64,000 nucleotides of DNA from Cohaesibacter gelatinilyticus (GTDB taxonomy: Bacteria > Pseudomonadota > Alphaproteobacteria > Rhizobiales > Cohaesibacteraceae), in assembly GCF_900215605.1 (NCBI RefSeq), contig NZ_OBEL01000003.1, forward strand, positions 186,001 through 250,000, read 5' to 3'. The translations under genes and the position numbers were made by a program. The notes beneath the pieces were generated by a model that worked only from the letters and a program-made list of their open reading frames with translations, had not been told where the DNA came from and ran no database searches. Each line of letters begins with the position of its first letter. Within the stretch, counting starts at the first letter, position 1. This document shows, piece by piece, positions 8,465 through 19,163 of the stretch.

Positions 8465-11086
8465 ATGGCTAACGAACGCTACAACGCACGCGAAGCGGAA
8501 ATTCGCTGGCAACAGACCTGGGACTCCCAGAAAATTTTCAAGACCGAGAACGATGATCCAAGACCAAAATATTACGTCTTGGAGATGTTCCCGTACCCAT
8601 CCGGCCGCATCCATATGGGCCATGTGCGCAACTATGCAATGGGCGATGTTGTTGCACGCTTCAAGCGCGCCAAAGGCTTCAATGTTCTGCACCCAATGGG
8701 TTGGGATGCGTTCGGCATGCCAGCTGAAAATGCAGCGATGCAAAACAAGGTTCATCCAAAAGACTGGACCTATGAAAATATCGCAACCATGCGCAGTCAG
8801 CTGCAGCTGATGGGCCTGTCTCTCGATTGGGATCGTGAATTCGCGACCTGCGACGTTGACTATTATCATCGCCAGCAGAAACTCTTCCTCGATTTCGTCG
8901 AAAAAGGCCTCGCCTACCGCAAGAACGCCAAGGTCAATTGGGACCCTGTCGATCAGACTGTTCTGGCGAACGAACAGGTCATCGATGGCAAAGGCTGGCG
9001 CTCCGGTGCAGAAGTCGAACAGCGTGAGCTGACCCAGTGGTTCTTCAAGATCACCGACTTTGCCGAAGACCTGCTATCTGAGATCGACAACCTTGATCGC
9101 TGGCCAGACAAAGTGCGCACCATGCAGCGCAACTGGATTGGCAAATCTGAAGGTCTGCAAATCCGTTTTGAACTGAATGGTGATGCTCCAAACGGCGACA
9201 AGGAAATCGAGATTTTCACCACTCGCCCTGATACGCTCTTTGGCGCGTCCTTCATGGGACTGTCGGCAGATCATCCGTTGACCAAGGCCCTCGCCGAAAA
9301 CAGTACAGAACTTCAGGCCTTTGTCGAAGAATGCCATAAAACCGGCACATCAGCTGCCGAGCTGGAAACCGCAGAGAAAATCGGCTTTGACACAGGGCTG
9401 ACTGTCAAACATCCACTTGATGAAAGCATCACCCTGCCCGTCTATGTCGCCAACTTCATTCTGATGGACTACGGCACCGGTGCTATCTTTGCCTGCCCAG
9501 CTCACGATCAACGCGACCTGGATTTCGCTCGCAAATACAGTCTCTCCGTCACCCCTGTCGTTCTGCCAAAAGGCGAAGAGGCGGCAAGCTTTGATGTCGG
9601 TGATGAAGCTTATACCGGTGAAGGCGTTATCTTCAATTCCCAGTTCCTGGACGGAATGAGCATCATCGACGCCAAAAACGCCGTTGCTGAAAAGCTGGAG
9701 GCCATCAAGATCTCTGGCAAAGCTCAGGCGCAACGCAAAACGCAATATCGCCTGCGCGATTGGGGCATTTCCCGTCAGCGTTATTGGGGTTGCCCAATTC
9801 CGATGATTCATTGCGATGAGTGTGGCGTGGTTCCAGAAAAGGCAGAAAATCTGCCAATCCAGCTTCCCGATGACATCAACTTCGACAAGCCGGGCAATCC
9901 TCTGGATCGTCACCCAACATGGCGTCAATGCTCTTGCCCGAAATGTGGCAAGGATGCCCTGCGCGAAACCGACACCATGGACACCTTCGTGGATAGTTCC
10001 TGGTATTACGCACGCTTCACTGCACCCTGGGAAGATAGCCCGACAGACAAAAAAGCTGCTGATGAATGGCTACCGGTCGATCAGTATATCGGTGGTGTCG
10101 AGCATGCCATCCTACATCTGCTCTATTCCCGCTTCTTCTCCCGCGCCATGCGTGAGACCGGTCATCTGAGTGTGAAAGAACCTTTCAAAGGTCTCTTTAC
10201 CCAGGGCATGGTCGTGCATGAAACCTATAAGGGCGAAGACAATCGCTGGGTTTCTCCCGCCGAAATCACTATCAACGAGCAAGACAACAAGCGCACGGCG
10301 ACCCATAATGAAACCGGTGAAAGCATTGCTATCGGTTCCATTGAGAAGATGTCCAAGTCCAAGAAAAATACCGTGGACCCAACAGACATCATCGAAAGCT
10401 TCGGTGCTGATACCGCTCGCTGGTTCATGCTGTCAGACAGCCCTCCCGAGCGTGACGTGATCTGGACAGAAGCTGGCGCAGAAGGTGCTCATCGTTTCGT
10501 ACAACGCGTCTGGCGCCTCACACAGGATGTTCAGAGTGCCCTGCAAGGCCAGACACCAGCCAGACCAGACAATCTCTCTGGCGACGCCCTGACAGTACGC
10601 AAAGCCGTTCATAAAGCTCTGGCTGCGGTAGAGAGCAATATCGAACAGCTCGGCTTCAACCGTGCTGTGGCTCAGATCTATCAATTGGTCAACACCATTG
10701 CTTCCAACGCCAAGCAAGACAAGCTTGAAAAAGATCCATCACTGGCTTGGACAACGGATGAAGCGATGGAAATCCTCATCCAGATGCTGGCACCAATGAT
10801 GCCTCACCTGGCGGAGGAATGCTGGAACCATCTCGGCAAAGACAGCTTGGTCGCAACCAAAGGCTGGCCTCAAGTTGACAGCAAAATGTTGATCGAAGAT
10901 GAGATCACTCTGCCAATTCAGATCAATGGTAAAAAACGTGGTGAATTGACAATTGCCGCCGATGCAGCCAAAGCTGATATCGAGAAAGCCGTCTTGGCCT
11001 CCGATCCTGTCATCAAGGCATTGGATGGCAAGGCACCACGCAAAATCATCGTCGTGCCGAAAAGGATCGTCAATGTTGTTGTCTAA
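8465..11086 (+). CDS. leuS: Leucyl-tRNA synthetase
   Basis: 873-aa class Ia aminoacyl-tRNA synthetase. The HIGH motif is HMGH at residues 50-53, the editing (CP1) domain contains the [10 protein letters not shown] threonine-rich region, and KMSKS is at 628-632. A zinc-type cysteine cluster (CDECG ... CSCPKCG) lies between. The ribosome-binding site is weak. It heads an operon with lptE, whose start overlaps the leuS 3' end. Confidence 0.98.
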   Translation: MANERYNAREAEIRWQQTWDSQKIFKTENDDPRPKYYVLEMFPYPSGRIHMGHVRNYAMGDVVARFKRAKGFNVLHPMGWDAFGMPAENAAMQNKVHPKDWTYENIATMRSQLQLMGLSLDWDREFATCDVDYYHRQQKLFLDFVEKGLAYRKNAKVNWDPVDQTVLANEQVIDGKGWRSGAEVEQRELTQWFFKITDFAEDLLSEIDNLDRWPDKVRTMQRNWIGKSEGLQIRFELNGDAPNGDKEIEIFTTRPDTLFGASFMGLSADHPLTKALAENSTELQAFVEECHKTGTSAAELETAEKIGFDTGLTVKHPLDESITLPVYVANFILMDYGTGAIFACPAHDQRDLDFARKYSLSVTPVVLPKGEEAASFDVGDEAYTGEGVIFNSQFLDGMSIIDAKNAVAEKLEAIKISGKAQAQRKTQYRLRDWGISRQRYWGCPIPMIHCDECGVVPEKAENLPIQLPDDINFDKPGNPLDRHPTWRQCSCPKCGKDALRETDTMDTFVDSSWYYARFTAPWEDSPTDKKAADEWLPVDQYIGGVEHAILHLLYSRFFSRAMRETGHLSVKEPFKGLFTQGMVVHETYKGEDNRWVSPAEITINEQDNKRTATHNETGESIAIGSIEKMSKSKKNTVDPTDIIESFGADTARWFMLSDSPPERDVIWTEAGAEGAHRFVQRVWRLTQDVQSALQGQTPARPDNLSGDALTVRKAVHKALAAVESNIEQLGFNRAVAQIYQLVNTIASNAKQDKLEKDPSLAWTTDEAMEILIQMLAPMMPHLAEECWNHLGKDSLVATKGWPQVDSKMLIEDEITLPIQINGKKRGELTIAADAAKADIEKAVLASDPVIKALDGKAPRKIIVVPKRIVNVVV

Positions 11087-11606
11087 AAACCATTTCACAA
11101 AATCCCTCTCCCTGGCTGCATTGCTTGGCTTGGGGTTAATCGTCTCCGGCTGTCAGGTTCAACCGCTTTATTCAACAACCACACAAAGTGGTCAAACTCT
11201 GGCAAGCGAATTGGCATCAGTTGAGATTTCTCCGGCCAAAGACCGTGTTGAACAGGAAGTACGAAATCATCTGATATTCGCCTTCACTGGTGGCGGAGAA
11301 GCTGCTCAATCAGCTTTTCGATTGGAGCTGACAACCAATAAATCAACGTCAGATTTTGGTATTGAAGCGGGATCAGGGCTATCATCAGCAGCTCGCGTAT
11401 CACTAACGGCAACATACAAACTGATCCGCTTGTCTGATAGAAAAGAAGTCACCAAAGGTTCCAGCTTCTTCACCGCGTCCTATCGCAAAGGTGCGCAGCG
11501 CTTTACCAACGACAGAGCCCTTCGTGATGCGGAAAACAGAGTAGCAGAACAGGTAGCAAACGACATTCAATTAAGATTGTCGTCTTATTTCGCAGCGAAC
11601 AAATAA
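11073..11606 (+). CDS. lptE: LPS-assembly lipoprotein LptE
   Basis: 177-aa lipoprotein that would plug the LptD barrel in outer-membrane LPS export. It has a lipoprotein signal peptide with lipobox VSGC and then the family opening QVQPLY. The ATG at 11073 sits inside leuS (14-bp overlap) with AGGA upstream, indicating translational coupling. A 40-codon upstream extension in the same frame is leuS shadow. The LptE family diverges strongly in sequence; the leuS-lptE-holA order supports the call. Confidence 0.9.
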   Translation: MLLSKNHFTKSLSLAALLGLGLIVSGCQVQPLYSTTTQSGQTLASELASVEISPAKDRVEQEVRNHLIFAFTGGGEAAQSAFRLELTTNKSTSDFGIEAGSGLSSAARVSLTATYKLIRLSDRKEVTKGSSFFTASYRKGAQRFTNDRALRDAENRVAEQVANDIQLRLSSYFAANK

Positions 11607-11657
11607 GCGCTCGTCAACAGACAAAATCTTTGTCTCTGGCTCCACCTTGCAAGCTTT

Positions 11658-11695
11658 GAAAGCGGTAGATATCTTCCATCTACCGCTTTCTTTTT
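11658..11695 (+). terminator. Terminator between lptE and holA
   Basis: Perfect 13-bp stem GAAAGCGGTAGAT / ATCTACCGCTTTC with a 7-base loop and a following T run. holA starts 59 bp later, so it either has its own promoter or depends on read-through. Confidence 0.85.
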
Positions 11696-11753
11696 GTCCA
11701 AATGCCAATGCGTGAAATACCAGCACCAAAGTTAGAACAAGAGATCCGACAAT

Positions 11754-12788
11754 ATGGCAGATATAAAAGCCAATATGGTAGACAGCTACCTCAATCGGCC
11801 TGATCCCAAGCACCGGGTTATTCTTATCTATGGTCAGGATATTGGCTTGATAACCGAGCGAGCAGAGCAAATCACCAAAACCTATTTGGCAGATAATAAT
11901 GATCCCTTTGCATTGTTACGCTTGGATGCTGGCGAAATCACATCCGATCCTTTACGCCTCGCAGATGAGGCCAATACCATCTCCATGTTTGGTGGATGTC
12001 GAGTCATCCTCGTTCATTTAAGCGGCAACAAATCAATTGTACCGGCACTGGAGCCTGTTCTCTCCAGTCCGCCAAGCGACGCCTATATCGTAATCAAGGC
12101 AGGTGATCTGAAGAAGTCGGCCCCGGTTCGCAAGACCATTGAGAAGGCACAAAGTGCCGTCGCCTTGCCATGCTATGTTGATGCAAGAGACGCTCTGAAC
12201 AAGATCATAGATGAAGAATTGGGACAAACCAATCTAGGCATCTCCAACGATGCCCGCATGATGCTGTTGGATAATCTGGGTGCCGACCGCATGGCATCTC
12301 GAGGTGAGATACAAAAACTCTGCCTTTATGCCATGGGACAGGAAACCATAAGCGAAGACGATATCGAAAACATCGTCGGCGATGCGTCCAATCATCAAAT
12401 CGACATGATCATTGATTCCGCCGCGCTTGGAGACATTGATCAACTGGACCATCAATTGGAACAAATCCTGGGAAGTGGCCAATCCTCATCCGTCATTGCA
12501 ACCGCTAGCTTACGCCATTTCCAGATGCTGGAGCGATGTGTCAACATGATGGATAGCGGTACACCTGCTCAATCCGCTTTACAAAAAGCCGGTCCCATGA
12601 TCCATTTCAAGCGCAAGGCTCGCGTACAAAATCAGCTTCGTCTCTGGTCCAGCAAAAAAGCGGCACGCGCTTGTGAGCTATTGGCAACAGCACTTTCCAA
12701 CAGCCGAAAGAATTATCACCTAGCCGATACCATCATCAGTGAAACGCTTTTGATGATCGCTGCGACAGCACGCAAATCTCATCGATAA
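11754..12788 (+). CDS. holA: DNA polymerase III subunit delta
   Basis: 344-aa clamp-loader subunit that opens the beta clamp. The N-terminal RVILIYGQDIGLITERAEQI and the IQKLCLYA ... ISEDDIENIVGDASNHQIDMIIDSAALGD regions match the family. It ends in the convergent gap before parB, where a degenerate parS site lies. Confidence 0.93.
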   Translation: MADIKANMVDSYLNRPDPKHRVILIYGQDIGLITERAEQITKTYLADNNDPFALLRLDAGEITSDPLRLADEANTISMFGGCRVILVHLSGNKSIVPALEPVLSSPPSDAYIVIKAGDLKKSAPVRKTIEKAQSAVALPCYVDARDALNKIIDEELGQTNLGISNDARMMLLDNLGADRMASRGEIQKLCLYAMGQETISEDDIENIVGDASNHQIDMIIDSAALGDIDQLDHQLEQILGSGQSSSVIATASLRHFQMLERCVNMMDSGTPAQSALQKAGPMIHFKRKARVQNQLRLWSSKKAARACELLATALSNSRKNYHLADTIISETLLMIAATARKSHR

Positions 12789-12862
12789 CCAGATTGATTT
12801 CAGATCGTTTCTTAGTCCTATTCCACATGAAATACACATCTTATACAGCATTGGTATCTGAT

Positions 12863-12878
12863 CGTTTCACGTGAATCA
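12863..12878. promoter_or_regulatory. parS-like site 1 (GANTC hybrid)
   Basis: CGTTTCACGTGAATCA, two mismatches to TGTTTCACGTGAAACA. The A-to-T change at position 14 creates GAATC (12873-12877). It lies in the holA-parB convergent gap. Confidence 0.7.
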
Positions 12879-12945
12879 ATATTCTAAATTTCCAAACAGA
12901 AACGTGCACAAACCCCTGATTTTCAAATATTAAAACAACCCAAAT

Positions 12946-12975
12946 AAAAAGGCCGGACATATGCCCGGCCTTTTT
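12946..12975 (-). terminator. Terminator after parB
   Basis: AAAAAGGCCGG / CCGGCCTTTTT hairpin with poly-A and poly-T flanks, so it can act on both strands. It lies 27 bp past the parB stop. Confidence 0.85.
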
Positions 12976-13001
12976 ATTCACATCTGTGATTAATTTTCAA
13001 A

Positions 13002-13877
13002 TCAGCCAGTACGCTCTAAAAGAGCAATGATCGCATCCAACTGTTCCAGAGATTTGTACTGGATCTTCAGCTCGCCACCTTTTTTCTTAGGCATCACTCG
13101 AACATTCCAACCCAAGTGATCTGTCAGACGTTTTTCCAACGCAACCGTATTTGCGTCTTTTTCCTTTTTCACGCGAGGTTCAGCTTGCTCGGCCTGTTTT
13201 TCTTGACCAGCTTTCTCAGCATCACGAACAGTCATTCCATCTTCAACAACACGGCGTGCAAGCTCTTCCGGATTCTCTGCAGTAATCAAAGCACGAGCAT
13301 GACCAGCGGTAAGCTGACCTGACTTCAGATATTCCTTCACGCTATCAGGCAACTTCAACAAGCGCAGTGTGTTGGCCACATGAGAGCGGCTTTTACCGAT
13401 GACTTCTGCAAGTTCAGCCTGGGTATAGTCGAACTGCTGGATCAATTGATCATACCCCAGAGCCTCTTCCAGAGCATTCAGATCCGCACGCTGTACATTC
13501 TCGATGATTGCCAGCTCAAGCGCTTCTTTGTCATCCACATCATGAATAAGAACAGGAACCTCATGAAGCCCTGCCCCTTGTGCAGCTCGCCAACGGCGTT
13601 CACCAGCAATAATCTCATAAGCATCCGTCTGATCTTTGACCTCACGAACAAGAATAGGCTGCATGATGCCTTTCTCTTTCACCGAGCGGGTCAGATCTTC
13701 AAGATCTGCTTCAACAAAATCCTGACGCGGGTTACGAGGATTGGGTCGCAAAAATTCAATTGGAATTCGACGTTGAGACCGTGCACGCTCAACCGCTTCC
13801 ACTTCATTGTCCATATCACCGATCAGAGCTGCCAATCCGCGCCCTAACCGTTTTCCCTCTGCCGCTTTTTTCGCCAT
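13002..13877 (-). CDS. parB: Chromosome-partitioning protein ParB
   Basis: 291-aa CTP-dependent DNA clamp that loads at parS. The N-terminal KRLGRGLAALIGD is the ParA-contact segment, GERRWRA (residues 92-98) is the conserved CTP-binding motif, and the HTH that reads parS is near 152-172 (QAELAEVIGKSRSHVANTLRLLKLP). The C-terminal dimer domain ends in LEQLDAIIALLERTG. It is transcribed after parA, leftward away from the proposed origin. Its targets lie within the window. Confidence 0.97.
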   Translation of the reverse strand: MAKKAAEGKRLGRGLAALIGDMDNEVEAVERARSQRRIPIEFLRPNPRNPRQDFVEADLEDLTRSVKEKGIMQPILVREVKDQTDAYEIIAGERRWRAAQGAGLHEVPVLIHDVDDKEALELAIIENVQRADLNALEEALGYDQLIQQFDYTQAELAEVIGKSRSHVANTLRLLKLPDSVKEYLKSGQLTAGHARALITAENPEELARRVVEDGMTVRDAEKAGQEKQAEQAEPRVKKEKDANTVALEKRLTDHLGWNVRVMPKKKGGELKIQYKSLEQLDAIIALLERTG

Positions 13878-13957
13878 TTTTTCTTCCGCATCCGAATCGT
13901 TTGGGTTTGCCTCAACCCCACATCACTAACTTCTGTTCCAGCCTGTATCAGAAACGA

Positions 13958-14788
13958 TCAGGCTGCAACATGTCTGAGCTTTTTTTCACGCTGAATAATT
14001 TCCGATGCCAACTTCAAATAAGCCTGACTGCCGCTACATTTCAGATCGTAAAGCAGTGCTGGCTTACCATAGGAAGGAGCTTCTGAGACACGAACATTAC
14101 GAGGAATAATAGTCTCATAGACTTTATCACCCATATGTTCGCGCACATCCTCAACCACCTGATTGGAAAGATTATTCCGCTTATCATACATGGTCATCAC
14201 GATACCATGAATGGAGAGGTCCGGGTTCAATGCCCCTTTTACCTGATTCACTGTCTGGATCAGCTGCGTCAAACCTTCCAGCGCAAAGAACTCACATTGC
14301 AACGGCACCAGAATGGAGTGCGCTGCAGCCATCGCATTGATGGTCAAAAGGTTCAAAGATGGCGGACAATCGATCAGAACGTAGGTAAAGCGCTTATCTT
14401 CCGGAATCTCATCCCCAAGATCAGCATGCGCCTTCAATGCCTCGCGAAGACGAAAAGCACGATCTTTGGAACCGGAAATTTCCTGCTCAAGACCAAGCAA
14501 ATCCATCGTGGAGGCTGCAACGCTCAAGCGAGGAACCGCAGTAGGAATAGCAGCTTCCATTACGGTCGCTTCATTCAACAGCAATTCTGCTGTCGAAACG
14601 CTACGTGCCTGACGATCGATACCCAGACCAGTACTGGCGTTGCCCTGCGGGTCAACGTCGATAATCAACACAGTTTCGCCAATCGCAGCCAAAGCCGTAC
14701 CCAGATTGATCGCGGTCGTTGTCTTGCCCACACCGCCCTTCTGGTTTGCCAGTGTCAGGACGCGAGGTGATTTTGGCAATGCAGTCAT
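13958..14788 (-). CDS. parA: Chromosome-partitioning ATPase ParA
   Basis: 276-aa deviant Walker A ATPase (KGGVGKTT at 17-24) that forms the DNA-bound gradient which moves ParB-parS complexes apart. IDVDPQGNAS and VLIDCPPSLN are the A' and Walker B motifs. It starts 11 bp after the rsmG stop, so rsmG-parA-parB form one leftward transcription unit. Confidence 0.97.
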   Translation of the reverse strand: MTALPKSPRVLTLANQKGGVGKTTTAINLGTALAAIGETVLIIDVDPQGNASTGLGIDRQARSVSTAELLLNEATVMEAAIPTAVPRLSVAASTMDLLGLEQEISGSKDRAFRLREALKAHADLGDEIPEDKRFTYVLIDCPPSLNLLTINAMAAAHSILVPLQCEFFALEGLTQLIQTVNQVKGALNPDLSIHGIVMTMYDKRNNLSNQVVEDVREHMGDKVYETIIPRNVRVSEAPSYGKPALLYDLKCSGSQAYLKLASEIIQREKKLRHVAA

Positions 14789-14799
14789 CCAGTCGCCTC

Positions 14800-15459
14800 T
14801 TAAATAGATTTTGGAGATAAACCGCGCAACAACACAATGCGCGCATCCGGGTCAGTCTTGCTGGTTTGTTGTATCAGATCTACTTCCCATCGGGCAGTAG
14901 CATCGAGCAATTCCCGATCAAACTCTCGACCTTTGTGGAAAACGCCCACACAGTCAGGACCGATAAATGGAGCAACAAAACCACACAAATTATCGAAAGA
15001 AGTCAGAGCTCGGGCGCTGAATGCATCAACAGGACCATCCCAATCCCCAAGAACCTTTTCAATCCGATCATTATGCACGGTCACATTCAAATCGAGTTCC
15101 CGCGCTACTGTGCGCAAAAACATGACCTTGCGACCATTGGATTCAATCATGTGAACGTGATGATCCGATGACGTCTCTTTCAACAAGATCGCGGTAACAA
15201 GCCCGGGAAAGCCTGCACCAGACCCCATATCCACCCAATATCGAGCCTGGGGATAAGCTGCGTATATCTGTGCACTATCGGCGAGATGACGAACCCAAAT
15301 CTCATTAAGTGTTTTAGAAGCAACAAGATTCTGCGCTGGCTGCCATTTTTTTACAAGCGCCTCATATATCCCCAGCCTGTGGATGGTTTCACGTGAAACG
15401 CCATGACCATCAGGCATCATGGATTGAATGAGATCCAATCCTTCCGCTTTCGAATCCAT
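14800..15459 (-). CDS. rsmG: 16S rRNA (guanine-527-N7)-methyltransferase
   Basis: 219-aa SAM-dependent rRNA methyltransferase. The SAM-binding loop is DMGSGAGFPG at residues 77-86. The N-terminal GVSRET (20-25) is encoded by a perfect 14-bp parS core, so this coding sequence doubles as a ParB site. It lies between mnmG and parA in the conserved origin-proximal order. Confidence 0.96.
   Translation of the reverse strand: MDSKAEGLDLIQSMMPDGHGVSRETIHRLGIYEALVKKWQPAQNLVASKTLNEIWVRHLADSAQIYAAYPQARYWVDMGSGAGFPGLVTAILLKETSSDHHVHMIESNGRKVMFLRTVARELDLNVTVHNDRIEKVLGDWDGPVDAFSARALTSFDNLCGFVAPFIGPDCVGVFHKGREFDRELLDATARWEVDLIQQTSKTDPDARIVLLRGLSPKSI
15385..15400. promoter_or_regulatory. parS site 2, inside rsmG
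   Basis: GGTTTCACGTGAAACG holds the perfect palindrome GTTTCACGTGAAAC. It encodes V21-S-R-E-T25 of RsmG. Confidence 0.85.
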
Positions 15460-15473
15460 TCTTAAAACCTCAA

Positions 15474-17330
15474 TTATGCCTGTGAGGACATTTTCCTGCT
15501 ATGCGCCAAAACCAAGGTCAGAGCGGCAGGTGTCATTCCTTCGATACGAGACGCCTGCCCCAATGTCTGTGGCCGAACATGAGCCAGCTTCTGCTTCAGC
15601 TCGTTGGACAGACCATTGATACCATCAAAGTTCAAATTGGCTGGAATTGGCAAAGCCTCATCCTTTTTAAAGGTCTCAATGTCTTGTTTCTGCCGCTTCA
15701 TATAGACCTGATAAAGCGCTTCAATTTCGAGCTGACGACGAATAGGCTCTGGGAACTCATTAAATTCCGGCCAAATTTCACTCAAACGATCCAATGATAA
15801 ATCAGGATATGCCAGCAATTCATAGGCAGAACGACGCTGCCCATCCTGATTTATTTTCAATCCGAATCGATTAGCTTCATTTGGAGTTAGAGTTTTCTCC
15901 TTCGCCATTTGAGTAATGGCATTCAGATCATTCATTTTCGAAGCGAATCGTTCCCGACGCTCCGAGCAGATCAAACCCCAATCATCAGCCATAGAGGTTA
16001 AACGCTGGTCGGCATTATCAGCACGAAGAGACAAACGATATTCTGCTCGAGAGGTAAACATCCGATATGGCTCAGCAACACCACGAGTAATCAGATCATC
16101 GACCATCACTCCAATATAGGCATCTGAGCGCTGAAAGATCACACCTTCCTGATCGCCCGCCTGCCGCGCGGCGTTCATGCCAGCAAGCAAACCCTGTGCT
16201 CCAGCCTCTTCATATCCGGTTGTTCCATTGATCTGACCAGCCAAATACAGACCTGAAACCTTCTTGGTTTCCAAAGTCCCCTTCAACTCGGTTGGGTCGA
16301 TATAGTCATATTCAATCGCATAGCCATATTGAAAGACCTCGGTTTTTTCCAAACCGGGAATTGATCGCAGATATTCGAGCTGAACATCTTCTGGCAAAGA
16401 AGTCGAAATTCCATTCGGATAGATATGCGGAACATCCAAGCCTTCTGGTTCCAGAAAGACTTGATGTCCGTCACGATCCCCAAAACGAGCTATCTTATCT
16501 TCAATCGACGGACAGTAGCGTGGTCCTTTCGATTCAATACGCCCAGAATACATCGCGGAGCGATGCATATTATCACGAATGATCTGATGCGTCTTATCGA
16601 CGGTCCGTGTGATGTAACAGTCAATTTGAGGCGTCATAATCTTATCTGTCAGATAAGAGAAAGCGACAGGTTCCTCATCACCAGGTTGTTTCACTAGCGA
16701 TTCAAAATCAATTGTCCGACCATCAAGCCTTGCCGGCGTACCCGTCTTCAAACGATCCAAACGAAACTCTTCCGCCATCAAACGCTTCGACAATTGCTCA
16801 GCCGCAGGATCCCCTACCCGCCCTGCAGGATAACTAGTCTCACCTATATGGATAAGACCCCGCAAAAACGTTCCGGTCGTCAAAACCACAGAACCACAAT
16901 CAAGCCGGCGACCATCATCCAGAACAGCGGCAACAACCTGACCATACTGAATATCAAGATCAGTCACTTCTGCTTCAATGACATCGAGCCCTTGCTGATC
17001 GAATAACAAATCCTGAATAGCAGCACGATAGAGCTTACGATCAGCCTGAGCACGAGGCCCTTGAACCGCAGGACCTTTACGTCGATTCAAAAGACGAAAC
17101 TGAATCCCGGCAGCATCACCAGCCAATCCCATCAAGCCGCCAAGCGCATCAATCTCACGCACCAGATGCCCCTTACCCAATCCTCCAATCGCCGGATTAC
17201 AAGACATCACACCGATTGTATCTTTCTTATGTGTAATCAGGGCAACCTTCGCACCAACACGAGCAGCAGCACTTGCCGCCTCAGTACCGGCGTGACCACC
17301 ACCAACAACAATCACATCATATCGAGACAT
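15474..17330 (-). CDS. mnmG: tRNA uridine-5-carboxymethylaminomethyl modification enzyme MnmG
   Basis: 618-aa FAD protein that with MnmE modifies wobble uridine 34 in tRNAs. The FAD-binding GGGHAG is at residues 10-15; [23 protein letters not shown] and the C-terminal tRNA-binding helices match the family. It follows mnmE across a 206-bp gap that carries four parS sites, and ends 14 bp before rsmG. Confidence 0.97.
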   Translation of the reverse strand: MSRYDVIVVGGGHAGTEAASAAARVGAKVALITHKKDTIGVMSCNPAIGGLGKGHLVREIDALGGLMGLAGDAAGIQFRLLNRRKGPAVQGPRAQADRKLYRAAIQDLLFDQQGLDVIEAEVTDLDIQYGQVVAAVLDDGRRLDCGSVVLTTGTFLRGLIHIGETSYPAGRVGDPAAEQLSKRLMAEEFRLDRLKTGTPARLDGRTIDFESLVKQPGDEEPVAFSYLTDKIMTPQIDCYITRTVDKTHQIIRDNMHRSAMYSGRIESKGPRYCPSIEDKIARFGDRDGHQVFLEPEGLDVPHIYPNGISTSLPEDVQLEYLRSIPGLEKTEVFQYGYAIEYDYIDPTELKGTLETKKVSGLYLAGQINGTTGYEEAGAQGLLAGMNAARQAGDQEGVIFQRSDAYIGVMVDDLITRGVAEPYRMFTSRAEYRLSLRADNADQRLTSMADDWGLICSERRERFASKMNDLNAITQMAKEKTLTPNEANRFGLKINQDGQRRSAYELLAYPDLSLDRLSEIWPEFNEFPEPIRRQLEIEALYQVYMKRQKQDIETFKKDEALPIPANLNFDGINGLSNELKQKLAHVRPQTLGQASRIEGMTPAALTLVLAHSRKMSSQA

Positions 17331-17363
17331 TCATCACTCCAGGCACAAACACCATAAGATTCA

Positions 17364-17379
17364 GGATTCACGTGAAACA
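17364..17379. promoter_or_regulatory. parS-like site 3 (GANTC hybrid)
   Basis: GGATTCACGTGAAACA. The T-to-A change at position 3 of the consensus creates GATTC (17365-17369). Another GATTC lies just upstream at 17358. Confidence 0.75.
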
Positions 17380-17411
17380 AAACTTCTACCCTACTTCACC
17401 ACAAAACCCAA

Positions 17412-17427
17412 GGATTCACGTGAAACA
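17412..17427. promoter_or_regulatory. parS-like site 4 (GANTC hybrid)
   Basis: GGATTCACGTGAAACA, identical to site 3 and 48 bp from it, with GATTC at 17413-17417. Confidence 0.75.
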
Positions 17428-17471
17428 AAACGCATCCGAATCCAATAACTACTTTCCGAAAAATTAAACTC

Positions 17472-17487
17472 AGATTCACGTGAAACA
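17472..17487. promoter_or_regulatory. parS-like site 5 (GANTC hybrid)
   Basis: AGATTCACGTGAAACA, with GATTC at 17473-17477. It has the same position-3 change as sites 3 and 4. Confidence 0.75.
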
Positions 17488-17515
17488 TTCCTGCAATCAA
17501 AACCATTTCAATTCC

Positions 17516-17531
17516 TGTTTCACGTGAAACT
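17516..17531. promoter_or_regulatory. parS site 6 (near-perfect)
   Basis: TGTTTCACGTGAAACT differs from the consensus only in the last base. It lies 5 bp past the mnmE stop and has no GANTC. Confidence 0.88.
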
Positions 17532-17536
17532 GTCCA

Positions 17537-18862
17537 CTATTTACCCACACAGAATTGTGAAAAAATAACACCAAGCATCTCTTCTACATCGATCTGTCCA
17601 GTAATTTTCCCAAGCTCTTCCCCAGCCATGCGTAAAAATTCAGATCGAATTTCTATTGGTAAATCAGAATAGATAAGCGCTTTCTCCACATAATCCACAC
17701 ACAAAGCCAATGCATCCGCTTGGCGTTTTTGCGTAATTAGCACATTTTCCGCACCCATAAAGGATTTCTCAATATGTTTCACAAACGAATCATAGAAATC
17801 CTGCATCCCCGTTTCGTGCTTGATCGAAACAGAAAAACTGCCCTCTTTCAGGTTACTCAGATTTCTTTCGGACCCGACTCGATCTTCTTTATTAAACAGA
17901 ACCAATCGATCAGCTTCACTTTCAACCACGACCCGATCAACAGTCTGGCTGCTATCAACAATTTCAATCAGAAGATCTGCCACACGAGAGCGATCTAATG
18001 CACGACGAATCCCCTCCTTCTCAACCAGATTTTCCGCATCCCGCAATCCAGCCGTATCAACCAGCACTACCGGATAGCCTTCAATATCAAGATGGACCTC
18101 CAAGAGATCACGTGTGGTTCCCGCTTCTTCAGTCACAATCGCCACATCTCGCTTGGCGAACCAGTTCAGTAAAGATGATTTACCGGCATTCGGATGACCA
18201 ACCAGAACAACTTGCAAGCCTTCCCTCACCCGTTCACCTGATCGAGCTTGTGACAAATGTTGTTCCATCTCCGATTTCAAAGCAGAAATCTTGGGCCAAA
18301 TCACATCCGATACAGAACCCGGAACATCCTCTTCATCAGCAAAATCCAGTTCCGCCTCAATCATGGAGCGACCGTAAAGAAGCGTATCCCGCCAGGAACC
18401 GAGTTGCTCACGATGATGACCGCTAGCCTGGCGAATAGCCTGCCGTCTTTGTTGATCAGTTTCAGCATGAATGAGATCTGCAAGTCCTTCGACTTCCATC
18501 AGATCCATTTTGCCATTTTCAAAAGCCCGCCGAGAAAACTCCCCCGCTTCTGCCAAACGGCAATCCTCAAATGACGACAGCAGTTCAATCACTGCTGACA
18601 CAACAGCACGCCCACCATGACAATGCAGTTCAACGCAATCCTCACCAGTGAAGGAACTCGGCCCCGGAAATGTCAGGATAAGGACCTGATCAATCACATC
18701 GCCATTGCGAGGATCCTTCAGATAACGCAGGCTAGCCATGCGTGGTTTCGGGGGCGACTCGACAATTTGCCCAGCAATTTCCAAAGCCTTTGAACCAGAC
18801 AAACGAAAGACGGCAACACCTGCTGGTACTGCCCCACTCGATAATGCAAAAATTGTGGTCAT
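17537..18862 (-). CDS. mnmE: tRNA modification GTPase MnmE
   Basis: 441-aa GTPase partner of MnmG in wobble-uridine modification. The N-terminal folate-binding domain includes PGPSSFTGEDCVELHCHGG, the inserted G domain has its P-loop GHPNAGKS at 222-229 and switch region TTRD, and the C-terminus is the invariant CxGK (CVGK, 438-441). It starts the leftward mnmE-mnmG-rsmG-parA-parB run. Confidence 0.97.
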   Translation of the reverse strand: MTTIFALSSGAVPAGVAVFRLSGSKALEIAGQIVESPPKPRMASLRYLKDPRNGDVIDQVLILTFPGPSSFTGEDCVELHCHGGRAVVSAVIELLSSFEDCRLAEAGEFSRRAFENGKMDLMEVEGLADLIHAETDQQRRQAIRQASGHHREQLGSWRDTLLYGRSMIEAELDFADEEDVPGSVSDVIWPKISALKSEMEQHLSQARSGERVREGLQVVLVGHPNAGKSSLLNWFAKRDVAIVTEEAGTTRDLLEVHLDIEGYPVVLVDTAGLRDAENLVEKEGIRRALDRSRVADLLIEIVDSSQTVDRVVVESEADRLVLFNKEDRVGSERNLSNLKEGSFSVSIKHETGMQDFYDSFVKHIEKSFMGAENVLITQKRQADALALCVDYVEKALIYSDLPIEIRSEFLRMAGEELGKITGQIDVEEMLGVIFSQFCVGK

Positions 18863-19163
18863 ATATTTCGCCTATCTGCCTTTCGGGCGTCTTACTCTCA
18901 GCCTTCGGGAATAGTTTCATTCATTCCGTAAACGACTCGATTCTCCTGTCCTTCCCTGCAGCATTCAAAGTTGCGCAAAAAATAGACGCGAAAAGACATG
19001 GAAAATATGGATTGTTTTACAAGCGACTCGATCATCAGGGAAAACTGACAATCAAAAGAAAAGCCGCCAGATACCTAAATCTGGCGGCTTTGATAGCATA
19101 GTCAAAATTCATGGCAAGAAAAAAGTAGGTCGGAGCCTCACGTTGGTCTCACCGGAATTTTCC
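18863..19163. other. Intergenic gap between rho and mnmE
   Basis: About 300 bp with no credible gene. It holds the rho terminator at its right end and three GANTC sites (GACTC at 18934 and GATTC at 18939, adjacent, and GACTC at 19025). The mnmE promoter is expected here; I see no confident -35/-10 pair. Confidence 0.5.
19060..19091 (-). terminator. Terminator after rho
   Basis: Perfect 13-bp stem AAAGCCGCCAGAT / ATCTGGCGGCTTT with a 6-base loop, followed on the minus strand by a T-rich run. Confidence 0.85.

Noticed and set aside
17358-17531. CRISPR-like regularly spaced repeats
   Set aside because: The repeated TTCACGTGAAAC units are palindromic parS sites with uneven spacing and no cas genes.
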